Positions 33,925-44,246 are shown, counted from the first letter of the stretch. The stretch: DNA of 64,000 bases from Streptomyces sp. NRRL B-3428 (GCA_000721375.1 JOGW01000014.1:1-64000), one strand, 5' to 3'. Numbers and translations: made by a program. The notes: generated by a model not told the origin, from the letters alone.

Positions 33925-34842
33925 ATGAGCACTCCGCAGGAACCCCAGGACCCTCGACAGCAGAGCCACGACACGCCCCAGATCGGGCCCGGTGACCGCC
34001 AGCCACCGTCACCGCTGCCCCAACCCCAGCCTCAACCGCTGCCGCTGCCGCTGCCCCAGCCGCTGCCGCCTGTCACCCCCACCCCCGCTCAGTCGGCCCA
34101 GCAGTACACCGCTTCGGCCCCCACCCAGCCGGGACAGTTCTACATACAGCCGATATCGCCCCGGCCCGACTGGTCCGCGCTGGCCGACGAATACGAAGCC
34201 CAACAACGTCGCAAGAAGATCCGCAGGATCGTCGCCGCGGTGGCTGCCGTCCTCGTCCTCGGCGGCGGAGCAGCCGTTTTCGCAGTGACCGGCATGGGAG
34301 TTGGCGACAAGAAGCAGGCGGCGGACAAGAACGGGGCGGGCACGCCCAGCTCCCAGGCCTCGAGCCCAGAGGCCTCGCCGTCCCCGACGCTGCACGGCAG
34401 CGACGTCTTCACGGCCACCAGCCTGGAGGCCGGCGGCCAGACACTCACTCGGACGGCGACAGCACACGCCATACCGTGCTGGAAGGTCACCCAGGGCGGC
34501 CTGGGCCCACTGCTGGATGAGTGCTCCAACGCGGTGCTGGCCACCTACGCGTCCGACAAGACGTCCGTCACTGTCGGCGTCATGGTCTTCGCCGACGCAG
34601 CGAAGGCCAACGCGGCAAACGCAGCCTTCAAGGGGGCCGTCAAGCCCACGCCCGCCAAGGGCGGACCGGCGTTCTGCAAGCAAGTGGAGTGCGCCGTCAC
34701 CCACTCCGTCAGCGGCCGGTACCTGTACACCACGATCGCGGGTCCGAACAACGGCAAGGCAGGCGCCAAGGACGCCAACGCGATCGTCGCCGGCCACAAG
34801 GTCGAGGCCTACACGTTGACGCGCCTGTCGGAGCTGGACTGA
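33925..34842 (+). CDS. Proline-rich single-pass membrane protein of unknown function (paralogue of the gene at 25398)
   Basis: The 305-residue protein has a long PQPQPLPLPLPQPLP-type tract (about residues 32-55), then SPRPDWSALADEYEAQQRRKKIRR, one membrane helix (about 105-127) and an outside domain with cysteines near 191, 206, 252 and 257. The N-terminal PDWxALA motif, the basic stop-transfer signal and the domain core are shared with the product of 25398. Its gene is divergent from the polysaccharide operon and converges on truA with only 26 bases between. Function unknown; a role tied to the surface polymer is only suggested by position. Confidence 0.82.
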   Translation: MSTPQEPQDPRQQSHDTPQIGPGDRQPPSPLPQPQPQPLPLPLPQPLPPVTPTPAQSAQQYTASAPTQPGQFYIQPISPRPDWSALADEYEAQQRRKKIRRIVAAVAAVLVLGGGAAVFAVTGMGVGDKKQAADKNGAGTPSSQASSPEASPSPTLHGSDVFTATSLEAGGQTLTRTATAHAIPCWKVTQGGLGPLLDECSNAVLATYASDKTSVTVGVMVFADAAKANAANAAFKGAVKPTPAKGGPAFCKQVECAVTHSVSGRYLYTTIAGPNNGKAGAKDANAIVAGHKVEAYTLTRLSELD

Positions 34843-34868
34843 CCCGCTCCCCCAGATCGCGGAGCGAG

Positions 34869-35732
34869 CTAGTCGCAGCACCCGTTCCTCGTCGGCAACG
34901 TCCGCTTGTTCCGCGCCTCCACACTCCGCGCCGCCAGCAACTCGTCCGCCGGATACCCCACTTCCTCCAGCGTCAGCCCATGCGGCCGCACCACATGCAC
35001 CGCCGAGTCCCGCACCCCCGCCGCGAGTACCTTGCCCGGCCACCCAGGTCCCCGGTGCCCATCTCCCACGAACAGCAGCGCCCCGATCAACGACCGCACC
35101 ATGTTGTGGCAGAACGCATCGGCCCGCACGGTCGCCGTGATGATCCCGTCCTCGCCGCGCACCAGGCTCAGCTCCTGCAAGGTGCGGATGGTCGTGGCGC
35201 CTTCCCGCTTCTTGCAGTACGCGGCGAAGTCGTGCTCGCCGAGCAGCTGACCGGCGGCCTCGTTCATGGCGTCGACGTCCAACGGCCAGTCGTGCCACAG
35301 CACATGGCCCCGCAGCAGCGGATCGACCCCGCCCGGGTTGTCCGTCACGCGATACGCGTACCGCCGCCAGACCGCCGAGAAGCGCGCGTTGAACCCGCTC
35401 GGCGCCTCGGCCACCCTCCACACCCGCACGTCATGCGGCAGCCGCCCGGCGAGCCGCCGCAGCAGCTTCTCCTCGTGCTCGGCCCACAACTCCTCCGGCA
35501 GATCCACATGCGCCACCTGCCCCCGCGCATGCACCCCGGCATCCGTCCGCCCCGCGACCGTCAGCTGATAGTTCTCGGCCGACCGCGTCACCGTACGCAG
35601 CGCGTCCTCGATCTCCCCCTGCACGGTCCGCGTCCCCTGCCGGGGCTGCTTGGCCCAGCCCGAGAACTCCTTGCCGTCGTACGAAAGATCAAGCCGCACC
35701 CGTACGAAACCGGGCTCCACCTCGTCGGCCAC
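34869..35732 (-). CDS. truA: tRNA pseudouridine(38-40) synthase TruA
   Basis: TruA makes pseudouridine at positions 38-40 of tRNA. The 287-residue protein has [34 protein letters not shown], the catalytic Asp in [17 protein letters not shown] (about residue 65), [16 protein letters not shown] and [17 protein letters not shown] longer frame extends to 36287 but runs antisense to the lipoprotein gene; GTG 35732 has AGGAGG eight bases upstream. The tail [14 protein letters not shown] is an actinobacterial-type ending. Confidence 0.95.
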   Translation of the reverse strand: MADEVEPGFVRVRLDLSYDGKEFSGWAKQPRQGTRTVQGEIEDALRTVTRSAENYQLTVAGRTDAGVHARGQVAHVDLPEELWAEHEEKLLRRLAGRLPHDVRVWRVAEAPSGFNARFSAVWRRYAYRVTDNPGGVDPLLRGHVLWHDWPLDVDAMNEAAGQLLGEHDFAAYCKKREGATTIRTLQELSLVRGEDGIITATVRADAFCHNMVRSLIGALLFVGDGHRGPGWPGKVLAAGVRDSAVHVVRPHGLTLEEVGYPADELLAARSVEARNKRTLPTRNGCCD

Positions 35733-35873
35733 CGAATATGCCTCCTGTCGTGCTCTCGTCACAAAGCCACGGCCGCCCTGTGACGCCCCAGCCGCAACTC
35801 CCGTACGGTCAGGCACCGTCCTGTTCCCCGTAAGTCCGCACACATCGAGCTGGACACCATCCACGGGGGAACG

Positions 35874-36371
35874 ATGAACAAGTGGACCATGCGCAGCGCC
35901 GCCCTGCTCACCACCGGCATTCTCGCCGCAGGGCTCACCGCCTGCGGTGGGGATGACAAGGCGCAGGGCACCACCGAGGACAAGGCCGCGACGCAGTCCT
36001 ACGAGCGGATGGCCCCGGCGCCGGAACCGAACGCCGACGACATCGCCATCAAGCCCGGCGGCGGCACGGCCAACATCTCGGCCGGCGCGCGCGGCTTCCA
36101 TGTGAAGTGCGTCCAGTGGGGCGTGAACGCCTTTGTGAACCCGAACATCAAGGTCGACGGGATCTTCGGCGCGCAGACCACCAAGTCCGTCAAGAAGTAC
36201 CAGGGCGAGAACGGTCTCGGCCGGGACGGCGTCGTGGGCCCGAAGACCGGTGCCAAGCTCAAGCGCCAGATCGCCGACGTACGTCACAACCTGATCCGCA
36301 TGGGCGAGACCGAGGCCGCGAAGCCGTATGCGAAGTGGATGAGCAACTGCAACGGCCAGCTCCCCGGCTGA
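35874..36371 (+). CDS. Lipoprotein with a peptidoglycan-binding domain
   Basis: The 165-residue protein has a lipoprotein signal with LTACGG (Cys 24), a low-complexity linker and one PG-binding type 1 domain (about 72-130): [53 protein letters not shown]. Two cysteines outside the lipobox (about 79 and 160) may pair. It has no catalytic domain, so a wall-binding role is likely. It is on the opposite strand between rplQ and truA, which usually adjoin. GGGGGA lies close before the ATG. Confidence 0.87.
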   Translation: MNKWTMRSAALLTTGILAAGLTACGGDDKAQGTTEDKAATQSYERMAPAPEPNADDIAIKPGGGTANISAGARGFHVKCVQWGVNAFVNPNIKVDGIFGAQTTKSVKKYQGENGLGRDGVVGPKTGAKLKRQIADVRHNLIRMGETEAAKPYAKWMSNCNGQLPG

Positions 36372-36391
36372 CCCCCACCCCGAACAACGGA

Positions 36392-36427
36392 ACGGGCCCG
36401 CACCCCCTCACAGGGATGCGGGCCCGT
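36392..36427. terminator. Bidirectional terminator between the lipoprotein gene and rplQ
   Basis: ACGGGCCCGCA (36392-36402) pairs exactly with TGCGGGCCCGT (36417-36427), 14-base loop. It ends the alpha-operon transcript on one strand and the lipoprotein transcript on the other. Confidence 0.8.
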
Positions 36428-36448
36428 CCGCAAGCAGTGTCAGAACGC

Positions 36449-36937
36449 TCAGGCGTCCTTCGACTCCTCAGCGGCCTCGACCGGAGCGTCCTCGACGGGC
36501 GCGTCCTTCTTGAGGGCGTCTTCCTTGACCGCACGCTTGGTGGCGGCCTCGGCCTCGTCGACGGTCGCCTTCTTGGCGATCTCGCCCTCGACCAGCTCGA
36601 TCACGGCCATGGGAGCGTTGTCACCACGACGGTTGCCGATCTTGGTGATACGGGTGTAACCACCCGGACGCTCGGTGTACCGCGGCGCGATCTCGGTGAA
36701 GAGGGTGTGGACGATGCCCTTGTCGGTGATCGTCTGCAGCACCTGGCGACGGTTGTGGATGTCGCCCTTCTTCGCCTTGGTGATCAGGCGCTCGGCGACC
36801 GGACGCAGGCGGCGGGCCTTGGCCTCGGTCGTCGTGATACGGCCGTGCTCGAACAGCGACTTGGCGAGGTTCGCCAGCATGTGACGCTCGTGCGCAGCGC
36901 TGCCGCCCAGACGGGCACCCTTGGCGGGCTTCGGCAT
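36449..36937 (-). CDS. rplQ: 50S ribosomal protein L17
   Basis: The 162-residue protein has the L17 core ([46 protein letters not shown], then [25 protein letters not shown]). Its last 45 residues are a Lys/Glu/Ala-rich tail typical of actinobacteria. AAGGAGAAAC precedes the ATG. It follows rpoA, separated by a stable hairpin (37017-37044). Confidence 0.97.
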   Translation of the reverse strand: MPKPAKGARLGGSAAHERHMLANLAKSLFEHGRITTTEAKARRLRPVAERLITKAKKGDIHNRRQVLQTITDKGIVHTLFTEIAPRYTERPGGYTRITKIGNRRGDNAPMAVIELVEGEIAKKATVDEAEAATKRAVKEDALKKDAPVEDAPVEAAEESKDA

Positions 36938-37016
36938 GATGTTTCTCCTTGTGTGCTGCCCCGGCCGTACTAGGTACCGGAGTCAGTATCCGAGCGGACG
37001 GTCGTCCGTCGGAGAT

Positions 37017-37044
37017 CCGGGAGCCTCCCGAAGGCGGCTCCCGG
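37017..37044 (-). other. Hairpin in the rpoA-rplQ spacer
   Basis: CCGGGAGCC (37017-37025) pairs with GGCTCCCGG (37036-37044). There is no T run after it on the minus strand, so RNA processing or transcript stability is more likely than full termination. Confidence 0.55.
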
Positions 37045-37056
37045 AAGGGGGACCGA

Positions 37057-38079
37057 TCAGTACTGCTCGGTCTCCACGAAACCCGCGTCCGCGTCGTCGT
37101 CGGCGCCGAAGGCGTCGGCAGCGGCGGTCGGGTCGAACCCGGGGGGCGAGTCCTTGAGAGCAAGACCCATACCCGCGAGCTTGGCCTTGACCTCGTCGAT
37201 GGACTTCGCACCGAAGTTACGAATGTCGAGGAGGTCCGCCTCGGAGCGCGCCACGAGCTCACCCACGGAGTGGATGCCCTCACGCTTGAGGCAGTTGTAC
37301 GAACGAACGGTGAGCTCGAGCTCCTCGATCGGCAGCGCCAGGTCGGCGGCAAGGGCGGCGTCCGTCGGGGACGGACCCATGTCGATGCCCTCGGCGTCGA
37401 TGTTCAGCTCGCGCGCGAGACCGAACAGCTCGACCAGCGTCTTACCGGCAGACGCCATGGCGTCACGCGGACGCATGGCCTGCTTGGTCTCGACGTCGAC
37501 GATGAGCTTGTCGAAGTCGGTGCGCTGCTCGACACGCGTGGCCTCGACCTTGTACGTGACCTTGAGCACCGGCGAGTAGATGGAGTCGACCGGAATACGG
37601 CCGATCTCCTGGCCCACCTGCTTGTTCTGCACGGCGGAGACGTAGCCGCGACCGCGCTCGACGGTCAGCTCCATCTCCAGCTTGCCCTTGCCGTTCAGCG
37701 TGGCGAGCACCAGGTCGGGGTTGTGCACCTCGACACCGGCCGGCGGGGCGATGTCAGCAGCGGTGACCAGACCGGGACCCTGCTTGCGCAGGTACATCAC
37801 GACCGGCTCGTCGTGCTCCGAGGAGACGACCAGCTGCTTGATGTTGAGGATGAGGTCGGTGACGTCCTCCTTGACGCCCGGCACGGTGGTGAACTCGTGC
37901 AGGACACCGTCGATACGGATGGACGTGACAGCCGCACCCGGGATCGAGGAGAGGAGCGTACGACGCAGGGAGTTGCCGAGGGTGTAGCCGAAGCCCGGCT
38001 CCAGCGGCTCGATCACGAACCGGGAGCGGAACTCGTCGACAACCTCTTCGGTCAGCGAGGGACGCTGAGCGATCAGCAT
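37057..38079 (-). CDS. rpoA: DNA-directed RNA polymerase subunit alpha
   Basis: The 340-residue protein has the N-terminal assembly domain ([43 protein letters not shown]) and the C-terminal domain ([53 protein letters not shown]) that contacts UP elements and activators. The acidic tail ([12 protein letters not shown]) is usual in Streptomyces. GAAGGA precedes the ATG. Confidence 0.98.
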   Translation of the reverse strand: MLIAQRPSLTEEVVDEFRSRFVIEPLEPGFGYTLGNSLRRTLLSSIPGAAVTSIRIDGVLHEFTTVPGVKEDVTDLILNIKQLVVSSEHDEPVVMYLRKQGPGLVTAADIAPPAGVEVHNPDLVLATLNGKGKLEMELTVERGRGYVSAVQNKQVGQEIGRIPVDSIYSPVLKVTYKVEATRVEQRTDFDKLIVDVETKQAMRPRDAMASAGKTLVELFGLARELNIDAEGIDMGPSPTDAALAADLALPIEELELTVRSYNCLKREGIHSVGELVARSEADLLDIRNFGAKSIDEVKAKLAGMGLALKDSPPGFDPTAAADAFGADDDADAGFVETEQY

Positions 38080-38222
38080 GAAGTGAATCCTTCAGTCGTG
38101 GGCACCCACTATTTGATGCCCTACGGATACCCGTGCCTTACGGAACGGGGTCTTGCAAGGGTACGGGCGATACGGCACCGAAGCGCCGTACCGCCCGAAA
38201 TCCTCAAGTCAAGCGCAGCGCG

Positions 38223-38627
38223 TCAGACGCGGCGGCGCTTGGGGGGACGGCAGCCGTTGTGCGGCGTGGGGGTGACGTCCTGGATCGAGCCAACCTCGAG
38301 GCCGGTGGCCTGGAGGGAGCGGATCGCGGTCTCACGGCCGGAGCCGGGACCCTTGACGAAGACGTCGACCTTGCGCATGCCGTGCTCCTGCGCGCGACGG
38401 GCAGCCGACTCGGCGGCCATCTGCGCGGCGAACGGCGTGGACTTGCGCGAGCCCTTGAAACCGACGTGGCCGGCGGAGGCCCACGAGATCACGTTGCCCG
38501 ACGGGTCCGTGATGGACACGATCGTGTTGTTGAACGTGCTCTTGATGTGAGCGTGCCCGTGAGCGACGTTCTTCTTTTCCTTGCGGCGCACCTTCTTGGC
38601 AGCGCCCTGACGACCCTTGGGGGGCAT
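38223..38627 (-). CDS. rpsK: 30S ribosomal protein S11
   Basis: The 134-residue protein shows [44 protein letters not shown] and the conserved end [24 protein letters not shown] lies seven bases before the ATG. It sits between rpsM and rpoA as usual. Confidence 0.98.
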   Translation of the reverse strand: MPPKGRQGAAKKVRRKEKKNVAHGHAHIKSTFNNTIVSITDPSGNVISWASAGHVGFKGSRKSTPFAAQMAAESAARRAQEHGMRKVDVFVKGPGSGRETAIRSLQATGLEVGSIQDVTPTPHNGCRPPKRRRV

Positions 38628-38688
38628 CTATAACTCCTACGGGGAGGTGGTCGGTCCTACAGCAGCTGGTGGGACCGCTGGCTGCGGA

Positions 38689-39069
38689 CTACTTCTTGCC
38701 CGGCTTCTTCTTGCCGGCGATGGCGCGACGCGGGCCCTTGCGGGTACGGGCGTTCGTGCTCGTGCGCTGGCCGTGGACGGGCAGACCACGACGGTGACGC
38801 AGACCCTGGTAGCAACCGATCTCGACCTTGCGGCGGATGTCGGCCTGAACCTCGCGACGGAGGTCACCCTCGGTCTTGAAGTTGTTGTCCACGTACTCGC
38901 GGATCTTGACCAGCTCCTCCTCGGAGAGGTCGCGAACGCGGGTGTTCGGGTTGACGCCGGTCTCGGCCAGCGTCTTCTGCGAAAGGGTCCGGCCGATGCC
39001 GAACACGTAGGTGAGAGCGACCTCCACACGCTTGTCGCGCGGGATGTCAACACCGGAAACGCGTGCCAT
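38689..39069 (-). CDS. rpsM: 30S ribosomal protein S13
   Basis: The 126-residue protein starts [30 protein letters not shown] and ends with [38 protein letters not shown]. Longer open frames upstream and in another phase exist, but ATG 39069 with GGAG eight bases before it gives the standard protein. Confidence 0.97.
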   Translation of the reverse strand: MARVSGVDIPRDKRVEVALTYVFGIGRTLSQKTLAETGVNPNTRVRDLSEEELVKIREYVDNNFKTEGDLRREVQADIRRKVEIGCYQGLRHRRGLPVHGQRTSTNARTRKGPRRAIAGKKKPGKK

Positions 39070-39271
39070 TGAATGGCTCCAGTTTGATCTTCGGAGGTCT
39101 GCCGCAGGGCCGCTCCCAGCCGCCGTCCCCTCCGCATGCAGAGAGTTGGTACGTACTGGGTCCTCGGCCTCCGAACCGAGGGTGTCGCCCTCCATTGCTG
39201 AAGAGGGACGGGACCTGCGTAATTACTGTTCAGCTATGCGTCGCGCGATGATCTGCGGGTGCAGACCTGCG

Positions 39272-39385
39272 TCAGCCCTGGCGCTGCTTGTGGCGCGGGT
39301 TGTCGCAGATGATCATGACTCGGCCGTGACGGCGAATCACCCTGCACTTGTCGCAGATCTTCTTGACGCTCGGCTTGACCTTCAT
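39272..39385 (-). CDS. rpmJ: 50S ribosomal protein L36
   Basis: The frame encodes 37 residues, [20 protein letters not shown] and on to [10 protein letters not shown]. It keeps the CxxC, Cys and His zinc ligands, so it is the zinc-binding (C+) form; under zinc starvation many Streptomyces swap in a C- paralogue encoded elsewhere. It lies between infA and rpsM. Confidence 0.97.
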   Translation of the reverse strand: MKVKPSVKKICDKCRVIRRHGRVMIICDNPRHKQRQG

Positions 39386-39446
39386 GTGATGAGGTTCTCC
39401 GGGTCAGTGCCACCACCCCGCGGGGGCCGCGGGGCACAGGCAAGAT

Positions 39447-39668
39447 CTACTTGTACCGGTAGACGATCCGGCCACGCGTCAGGTCGTACGGAGACAGCTC
39501 CACCACGACCCGGTCGTCAGGGAGGATGCGGATGTAGTGCATACGCATCTTGCCGCTGATGTGTGCCAGAACCTGGTGGCCGTTCTGGAGCTCTACCTTG
39601 AACATGGCGTTCGGAAGAGACTCGACGACAGTGCCCTCGATCTCGATGGCACCTTGCTTCTTGGCCAC
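39447..39668 (-). CDS. infA: Translation initiation factor IF-1
   Basis: The 73-residue OB-fold protein reads [20 protein letters not shown], then [51 protein letters not shown]. The start is GTG 39668 with GAAGGG upstream; the frame open above it is leader. Confidence 0.97.
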   Translation of the reverse strand: MAKKQGAIEIEGTVVESLPNAMFKVELQNGHQVLAHISGKMRMHYIRILPDDRVVVELSPYDLTRGRIVYRYK

Positions 39669-39842
39669 GCTTAGCCCTTCGAATCGACTACCTTGATCGG
39701 TCTCGGGCAACATCCCTGCGGAATGCAGGCATGCGGGTACACGAGAGCCGACGAGTCAGTCTACGTCAGCGCACCCGGAAAGACGAATCCGAAAAGTGTG
39801 CCCCGACAGGGCGATCGTTATGCACGACCGCCCCAAGCCGCA

Positions 39843-40679
39843 CTATCCCAGCGGATCGGGCGCAGCTGTGATCCCCATCTCAGCCAGCTTGGCCTTGCCG
39901 CCATCGGGGGCGGTCAGCACCAAAGGACCCGCCTCCGTCACCGCAACCGAGTGCTCCCAGTGCGAGGACCAGGTCCCATCCGTCGTGATGACCGTCCAGT
40001 CATCCTCGAGGACCTCGGTCCGCGGCGTACCCAGCGAGACCATCGGCTCGATCGCCAGACAGAAGCCGGGCACCAGCTTCGGACCGCGGCCGCGACGGCG
40101 CTCCACGTAGTTCAGGAGGTGCGGCTCCATGTGCATCTGCGTGCCGATGCCGTGGCCGCCGTAGTCCTCGATGATCCCGTACTTGCCGGTGGCCGGACGC
40201 GGCTGGCGGCGGATGTACGACTCGATCGCCTTGGAGACGTCGACCAGCCGGTTGCCCAGCTTCATCGCCGCGATGCCGGCCCACATCGACTCCTCGGTCA
40301 CCCGCGAGAGCTCGATCAGCTCGGGCGAGTGGCCGGAACCGACGAAAGCGGTGTACGCGGCGTCGCCGTGCCAGCCGTCGATGATCGCGCCGGCGTCGAC
40401 GGAGATGATGTCCCCGTCCTTGAGGACGACCTCGTCGGTGGGGATGCCGTGCACGACGACCTCGTTCACCGAGGTGCAGATCGTCGCGGGGAACCCGCCG
40501 TACCCGAGGAAGTTCGACTTCGCGCCGTGCTCCTCGATCACCTTGCGGGCGACTTCGTCGAGGTCCTTCGTGGTCGCGCCCGGCACCGCCGCCTCGCGGG
40601 TGGCCTTGTGGATCGCGGCGACGACAAGGCCCGCCTCACGCATCTTGGCGAGCTGCTCGGGGGTCTTGATCTCCACCAT
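39843..40679 (-). CDS. map: Methionine aminopeptidase, type I
   Basis: This enzyme removes the first Met from nascent proteins. The 278-residue protein has MVEIKTPEQLAKMREAGLVVAA, TSVNEVVVHGIP, the metal ligands in IISVDAGAIIDGWHGDAAYT (two Asp), YGGHGIGTQMHMEPH (His), CLAIEPMV (Glu) and HWEHSVAVTE (Glu). No N-terminal SH3-binding extension is present. ATG 40679 gives the usual start. Confidence 0.97.
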   Translation of the reverse strand: MVEIKTPEQLAKMREAGLVVAAIHKATREAAVPGATTKDLDEVARKVIEEHGAKSNFLGYGGFPATICTSVNEVVVHGIPTDEVVLKDGDIISVDAGAIIDGWHGDAAYTAFVGSGHSPELIELSRVTEESMWAGIAAMKLGNRLVDVSKAIESYIRRQPRPATGKYGIIEDYGGHGIGTQMHMEPHLLNYVERRRGRGPKLVPGFCLAIEPMVSLGTPRTEVLEDDWTVITTDGTWSSHWEHSVAVTEAGPLVLTAPDGGKAKLAEMGITAAPDPLG

Positions 40680-40780
40680 GGCCGGGAACGCTCCGTATCT
40701 CCGTAAAAACAACTACAGGCACAACACTACGGCCGCGGCGCCCACCAGGGGCACCGCGGCCGTAGTACAGCTCATACGCC

Positions 40781-41440
40781 TCAGGCGTCGTCGTCCTTGC
40801 GCAGCGCCGCCATCGCGCGCTCCGTCACCTCGGACACACTGCCGAGCGCCGAGATCGTCACGACGAGGCCCTGGGCCCGGTAGTGGTCGATGATCGGCTC
40901 GGTCTCGCTGTGGTAGACCTCGAGCCGCCGGCGGACGGTCTCCTCGGTGTCGTCACCACGCTGGTACAGCTCGCCGCCGCAGACGTCGCAGACGCCCTCG
41001 GTCGCGGGCTGCTTGTACGAGACGTGGAAGACGTGGCTCGAATCGTTACGGCAGATCCGGCGGCCCGCGATGCGCTTGACGACCTCGTCCTCGGGGACCT
41101 CCAGGTCGAGCACCGCGTCCAGCTGCTGACCGTCCAGCTTCAGCGCGTCGTCGAGGGCCTCGGCCTGCGAGACGTTGCGCGGAAAGCCGTCGAGCAGGAA
41201 GCCGTTCACTGCGTCGGCCTGGGCCATGCGGTCCTTGGCCATCCCGATGGTGACCTCGTCCGGCACCAAGTTGCCCGCGTCCATGTAGGACTTGGCCTTG
41301 AGGCCGAGCTCCGTGCCCTGGCTGATGTTGGCCCGGAAAAGGTCGCCCGTGGAGATGTGCGGGATCGAGAGGTTCTGGGCGAGGAACGCGGCCTGCGTTC
41401 CCTTGCCCGCACCGGGCGGCCCGACGAGGACGATACGCAT
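40781..41440 (-). CDS. adk: Adenylate kinase
   Basis: The 219-residue protein has the P-loop LVGPPGAGKGTQAAFL, GDLFRANI, FLLDGFPRN and a long LID with the zinc-type cysteine pairs RICRNDSSHVFH...CDVCGG. The ATG overlaps the secY stop as TGATG. The secY-adk-map-infA order is standard. Confidence 0.97.
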   Translation of the reverse strand: MRIVLVGPPGAGKGTQAAFLAQNLSIPHISTGDLFRANISQGTELGLKAKSYMDAGNLVPDEVTIGMAKDRMAQADAVNGFLLDGFPRNVSQAEALDDALKLDGQQLDAVLDLEVPEDEVVKRIAGRRICRNDSSHVFHVSYKQPATEGVCDVCGGELYQRGDDTEETVRRRLEVYHSETEPIIDHYRAQGLVVTISALGSVSEVTERAMAALRKDDDA

Positions 41441-42753
41441 CAGCGGAGGAACCCTTCGTAATTACGCTGCTGGAGCTGGCTCTCGATCTGCTTCACGGTC
41501 TCCAGACCCACACCCACGATGATCAGGATGCTTGTCCCGCCGAACGGGAAGTTCTGGTTTGCCCCGAAGCCCGCCAACGCCGCTGTTGGCACAAGAGCGA
41601 TCAGACCCAGATAGAGCGACCCGGGCCAAGTGATCCGGTTGAGCACGTAGCTCAGGTACTCGGCGGTGGGCCGGCCCGCCCGGATACCCGGGATGAAGCC
41701 ACCATACTTCTTCATGTTGTCGGCGACTTCCTCGGGGTTGAACGAGATCGCCACGTAGAAGAAGGCGAAGAACACGATCAACAGGAAGTACGTGACCATG
41801 TAGTACGGGTGGTCACCCTTGACGAAGTGCTTCTCGATCCACGTGGCCCAGCCAGAGGTCGAACCGCTGAACTGTGCGACGAGCGCCGGAATGTAGAGCA
41901 GCGAAGAGGCGAAGATCACGGGAATGATGCCCGCCTGGTTGACCTTCAGCGGGATGTACGTGGACGTACCGCCGTAGGACCTGCGGCCGATCATGCGCTT
42001 CGCGTACTGGACGGGGATCCTGCGCTGCGCCTGCTCGACGAACACGACCAGGCCGACCATGAAGAGGCCCACCAGGATGACCACGCCGAACTCGATCCAG
42101 CCGTCGGCCAGCGAGCCCTGCTGCTTGATGGCCCACAGGGCGCTGGGGAAACCGGCCGCGATCGAGATGAACATCAGGATCGACATGCCGTTGCCGATGC
42201 CACGGTCGGTGATGAGCTCACCGAGCCACATCACGACGGCCGTACCGGCGGTCATGGTGAGGACCATGACGACGGTGGTGAAGATGGCCTGGTCCGGCAC
42301 GATCTCGCTGCCCACCTGGCAGCTGCTGAACAGCGCACCGCTGCGCGCGGTGGCCACGAGGCCGGTGCCCTGGAGGATCGCCAGCGCGACCGTCAGATAA
42401 CGCGTGTACTGCGTGATCTTGGCGGTGCCCGACTGACCCTCCTTCTTGAGATTCTCGAGGCGGGGGATGACGACGGTCAGCAGCTGCAGAATGATGCTCG
42501 CCGTGATGTACGGCATGATGCCGAGCGCGAAGATCGTGATCTGCAGCAGTGCGCCACCACTGAACATGTTGACCAGACCGAACAGACCGGAGTTGGTCTT
42601 CGCCTGGTCGAGACAGATCTGCACGTTCTCGTACGACACCCCAGGGATCGGGATGTGGGCACCGAGCCTGTAGAGCACGATGATGCCGAGCGTGAAGAGC
42701 AGCTTCTTGCGCAGGTCGGGCGTCTTGAACGCCCGGGCGAACGCGGTGAGCAC
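41440..42753 (-). CDS. secY: Preprotein translocase subunit SecY
   Basis: This is the protein-conducting channel of the membrane. The 437-residue protein has ten helices and the SecY signatures LLFTLGIIVLYRLGAHIPIPGV at helix 1 and the plug region, GIMPYITASIILQLL, RRSYGGTSTYIPLKVNQAGIIPVIFASSL and NMKKYGGFIPGIRAGRPTAEYL. Start GTG 42753 with AGGAGG five bases upstream. The 250-base gap and a hairpin after rplO suggest it has its own promoter. Confidence 0.98.
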   Translation of the reverse strand: MLTAFARAFKTPDLRKKLLFTLGIIVLYRLGAHIPIPGVSYENVQICLDQAKTNSGLFGLVNMFSGGALLQITIFALGIMPYITASIILQLLTVVIPRLENLKKEGQSGTAKITQYTRYLTVALAILQGTGLVATARSGALFSSCQVGSEIVPDQAIFTTVVMVLTMTAGTAVVMWLGELITDRGIGNGMSILMFISIAAGFPSALWAIKQQGSLADGWIEFGVVILVGLFMVGLVVFVEQAQRRIPVQYAKRMIGRRSYGGTSTYIPLKVNQAGIIPVIFASSLLYIPALVAQFSGSTSGWATWIEKHFVKGDHPYYMVTYFLLIVFFAFFYVAISFNPEEVADNMKKYGGFIPGIRAGRPTAEYLSYVLNRITWPGSLYLGLIALVPTAALAGFGANQNFPFGGTSILIIVGVGLETVKQIESQLQQRNYEGFLR

Positions 42754-42924
42754 GGTGCCTCCTGCGACCCCCGCGCGCGTGCGTCAGAGGTGACGGTCTT
42801 GAAGGTTGACGAGTAGTAAGCAATAGGCAACAACGCGCGGATACCTCACCGCTTTGAGGCAGCAGGCAGACCGCGCGGAAGTTAGCAGTGCACGCCACCT
42901 TACCGGCGACCATGCCCCCCTAGG

Positions 42925-42977
42925 AACGACCAACCGGGGATGCCCCTTTTGTGGGGCATCCCCGGTGGGATCGTTCA
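42925..42977 (-). terminator. Strong hairpin between rplO and secY
   Basis: CCGGGGATGCCCC (42935-42947) pairs with GGGGCATCCCCGG (42954-42966), and outer arms GAACGA/TCGTTC (42925-42930, 42972-42977) extend it. It lies just past the rplO stop and is likely the end of the spc transcript. Confidence 0.75.
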
Positions 42978-43003
42978 AGTCATCGAGACTCAGCCTGAGG
43001 AAA

Positions 43004-43459
43004 TCAGACGAGCTCGGTGACGGTGCCGCCGGCGGCGGCAATCTTCTCCTTGGCGGAGCCGGAGACGGCGTCGACCGTCACCTGCAGCGCCACGGAGATC
43101 TCGCCCTGGCCCAGGACCTTGACGAGGCTGTTCTTGCGAACAGCACCCTTCTCGACCAGACCCTCGACCGTGACCTCGCCACCCTCGGGGTAGAGCGAAG
43201 CCAGCTTGTCCAGGTTCACGACCTGGAACTCGGTCTTGAACGGGTTCCGGAAGCCCTTGAGCTTCGGGAGACGCATGTGGAGGGGCATCTGGCCACCCTC
43301 GAAGCGCTCCGGAACCTGGTAACGGGCCTTGGTGCCCTTGGTACCACGACCGGCCGTCTTACCCTTCGACGCCTCACCACGACCAACACGGGTCTTGGCG
43401 GTCTTGGCGCCGGGGGCCGGACGGAGGTTGTGGATCTTGAGCGGGTTGTTCTCCGCCAT
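43004..43459 (-). CDS. rplO: 50S ribosomal protein L15
   Basis: The 151-residue protein has the L15 start [40 protein letters not shown] and [24 protein letters not shown] precedes the ATG by eight bases. Last gene of the spc cluster proper. Confidence 0.98.
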   Translation of the reverse strand: MAENNPLKIHNLRPAPGAKTAKTRVGRGEASKGKTAGRGTKGTKARYQVPERFEGGQMPLHMRLPKLKGFRNPFKTEFQVVNLDKLASLYPEGGEVTVEGLVEKGAVRKNSLVKVLGQGEISVALQVTVDAVSGSAKEKIAAAGGTVTELV

Positions 43460-43461
43460 GA

Positions 43462-43641
43462 TCAGACCTCCTCAACCGTCACGAGATGGCGGACGGTGTG
43501 CACCATGCCGCGGAACTCGGGGCGGTCCTCCTTGACGACCTGCGTGTTGATGCCCTTGAGACCAAGGGAACGCAGGGTGTCGCGGTGGTTCTGCTTGCTG
43601 CCGATGTACGACTTGACCTGCGTGATCTTGAGCTGTGCCAT
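43462..43641 (-). CDS. rpmD: 50S ribosomal protein L30
   Basis: The 59-residue protein is [40 protein letters not shown] and onward to [10 protein letters not shown]. Its ATG overlaps the rpsE stop (TAATG), so they are coupled. The upstream extension of the frame is inside rpsE and is not used. Confidence 0.97.
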   Translation of the reverse strand: MAQLKITQVKSYIGSKQNHRDTLRSLGLKGINTQVVKEDRPEFRGMVHTVRHLVTVEEV

Positions 43642-44246
43642 TACGCACCAGCCCCGGCACGCGCACGCAGCAGAGCCGCGGGAGCGACGTCCTCGAGGGG
43701 CAGGCCACGGCGGGCCGCGACCTCCTCGGGACGCTGCAGGCCCTTGAGGGCCGCCACGGTCGCGTGCACGATGTTGATCGCGTTGTCGGAGCCGAGCGAC
43801 TTCGACAGGATGTCGTGGATACCGGCGCACTCGAGCACGGCGCGCACCGGACCACCGGCGATAACGCCGGTACCCGGGGACGCGGGCTTGAGCAGCACGA
43901 CGCCGGCAGCCTTCTCACCCTGGATCGGGTGCGGGATGGTGCCCTGGATACGGGGGACCTTGAAGAAGTGCTTCTTGGCCTCCTCAACACCCTTGGCGAT
44001 GGCGGCCGGCACCTCCTTGGCCTTGCCGTAACCGACACCCACGGTGCCGTCACCGTCGCCCACCACGACCAGCGCGGTGAAGCTGAAGCGACGTCCACCC
44101 TTTACAACCTTGGCGACGCGGTTGATCGCGACAACGCGCTCAACGTAAGCGGTCTTCTCGGCGGCAGCAGCGCCACCGTCGCGACCCTTCCGGTCCCGCC
44201 GCTCGCCGCCACCGGCACCGCCACTGCGGCGCTGGGGTCCAGCCAT
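43641..44246 (-). CDS. rpsE: 30S ribosomal protein S5
   Basis: The 201-residue protein has [47 protein letters not shown], the dsRNA-binding and beta-barrel parts of S5, where spectinomycin-resistance changes occur in other bacteria. It has a basic, Gly-rich N-terminal extension. GAGAGGT lies eight bases before the ATG. Confidence 0.98.
   Translation of the reverse strand: MAGPQRRSGGAGGGERRDRKGRDGGAAAAEKTAYVERVVAINRVAKVVKGGRRFSFTALVVVGDGDGTVGVGYGKAKEVPAAIAKGVEEAKKHFFKVPRIQGTIPHPIQGEKAAGVVLLKPASPGTGVIAGGPVRAVLECAGIHDILSKSLGSDNAINIVHATVAALKGLQRPEEVAARRGLPLEDVAPAALLRARAGAGA

Noticed and set aside
35733..36287. N-terminal extension of truA
   Set aside because: It lies antisense to the lipoprotein gene at 35874, and GTG 35732 has AGGAGG and gives the normal TruA start.
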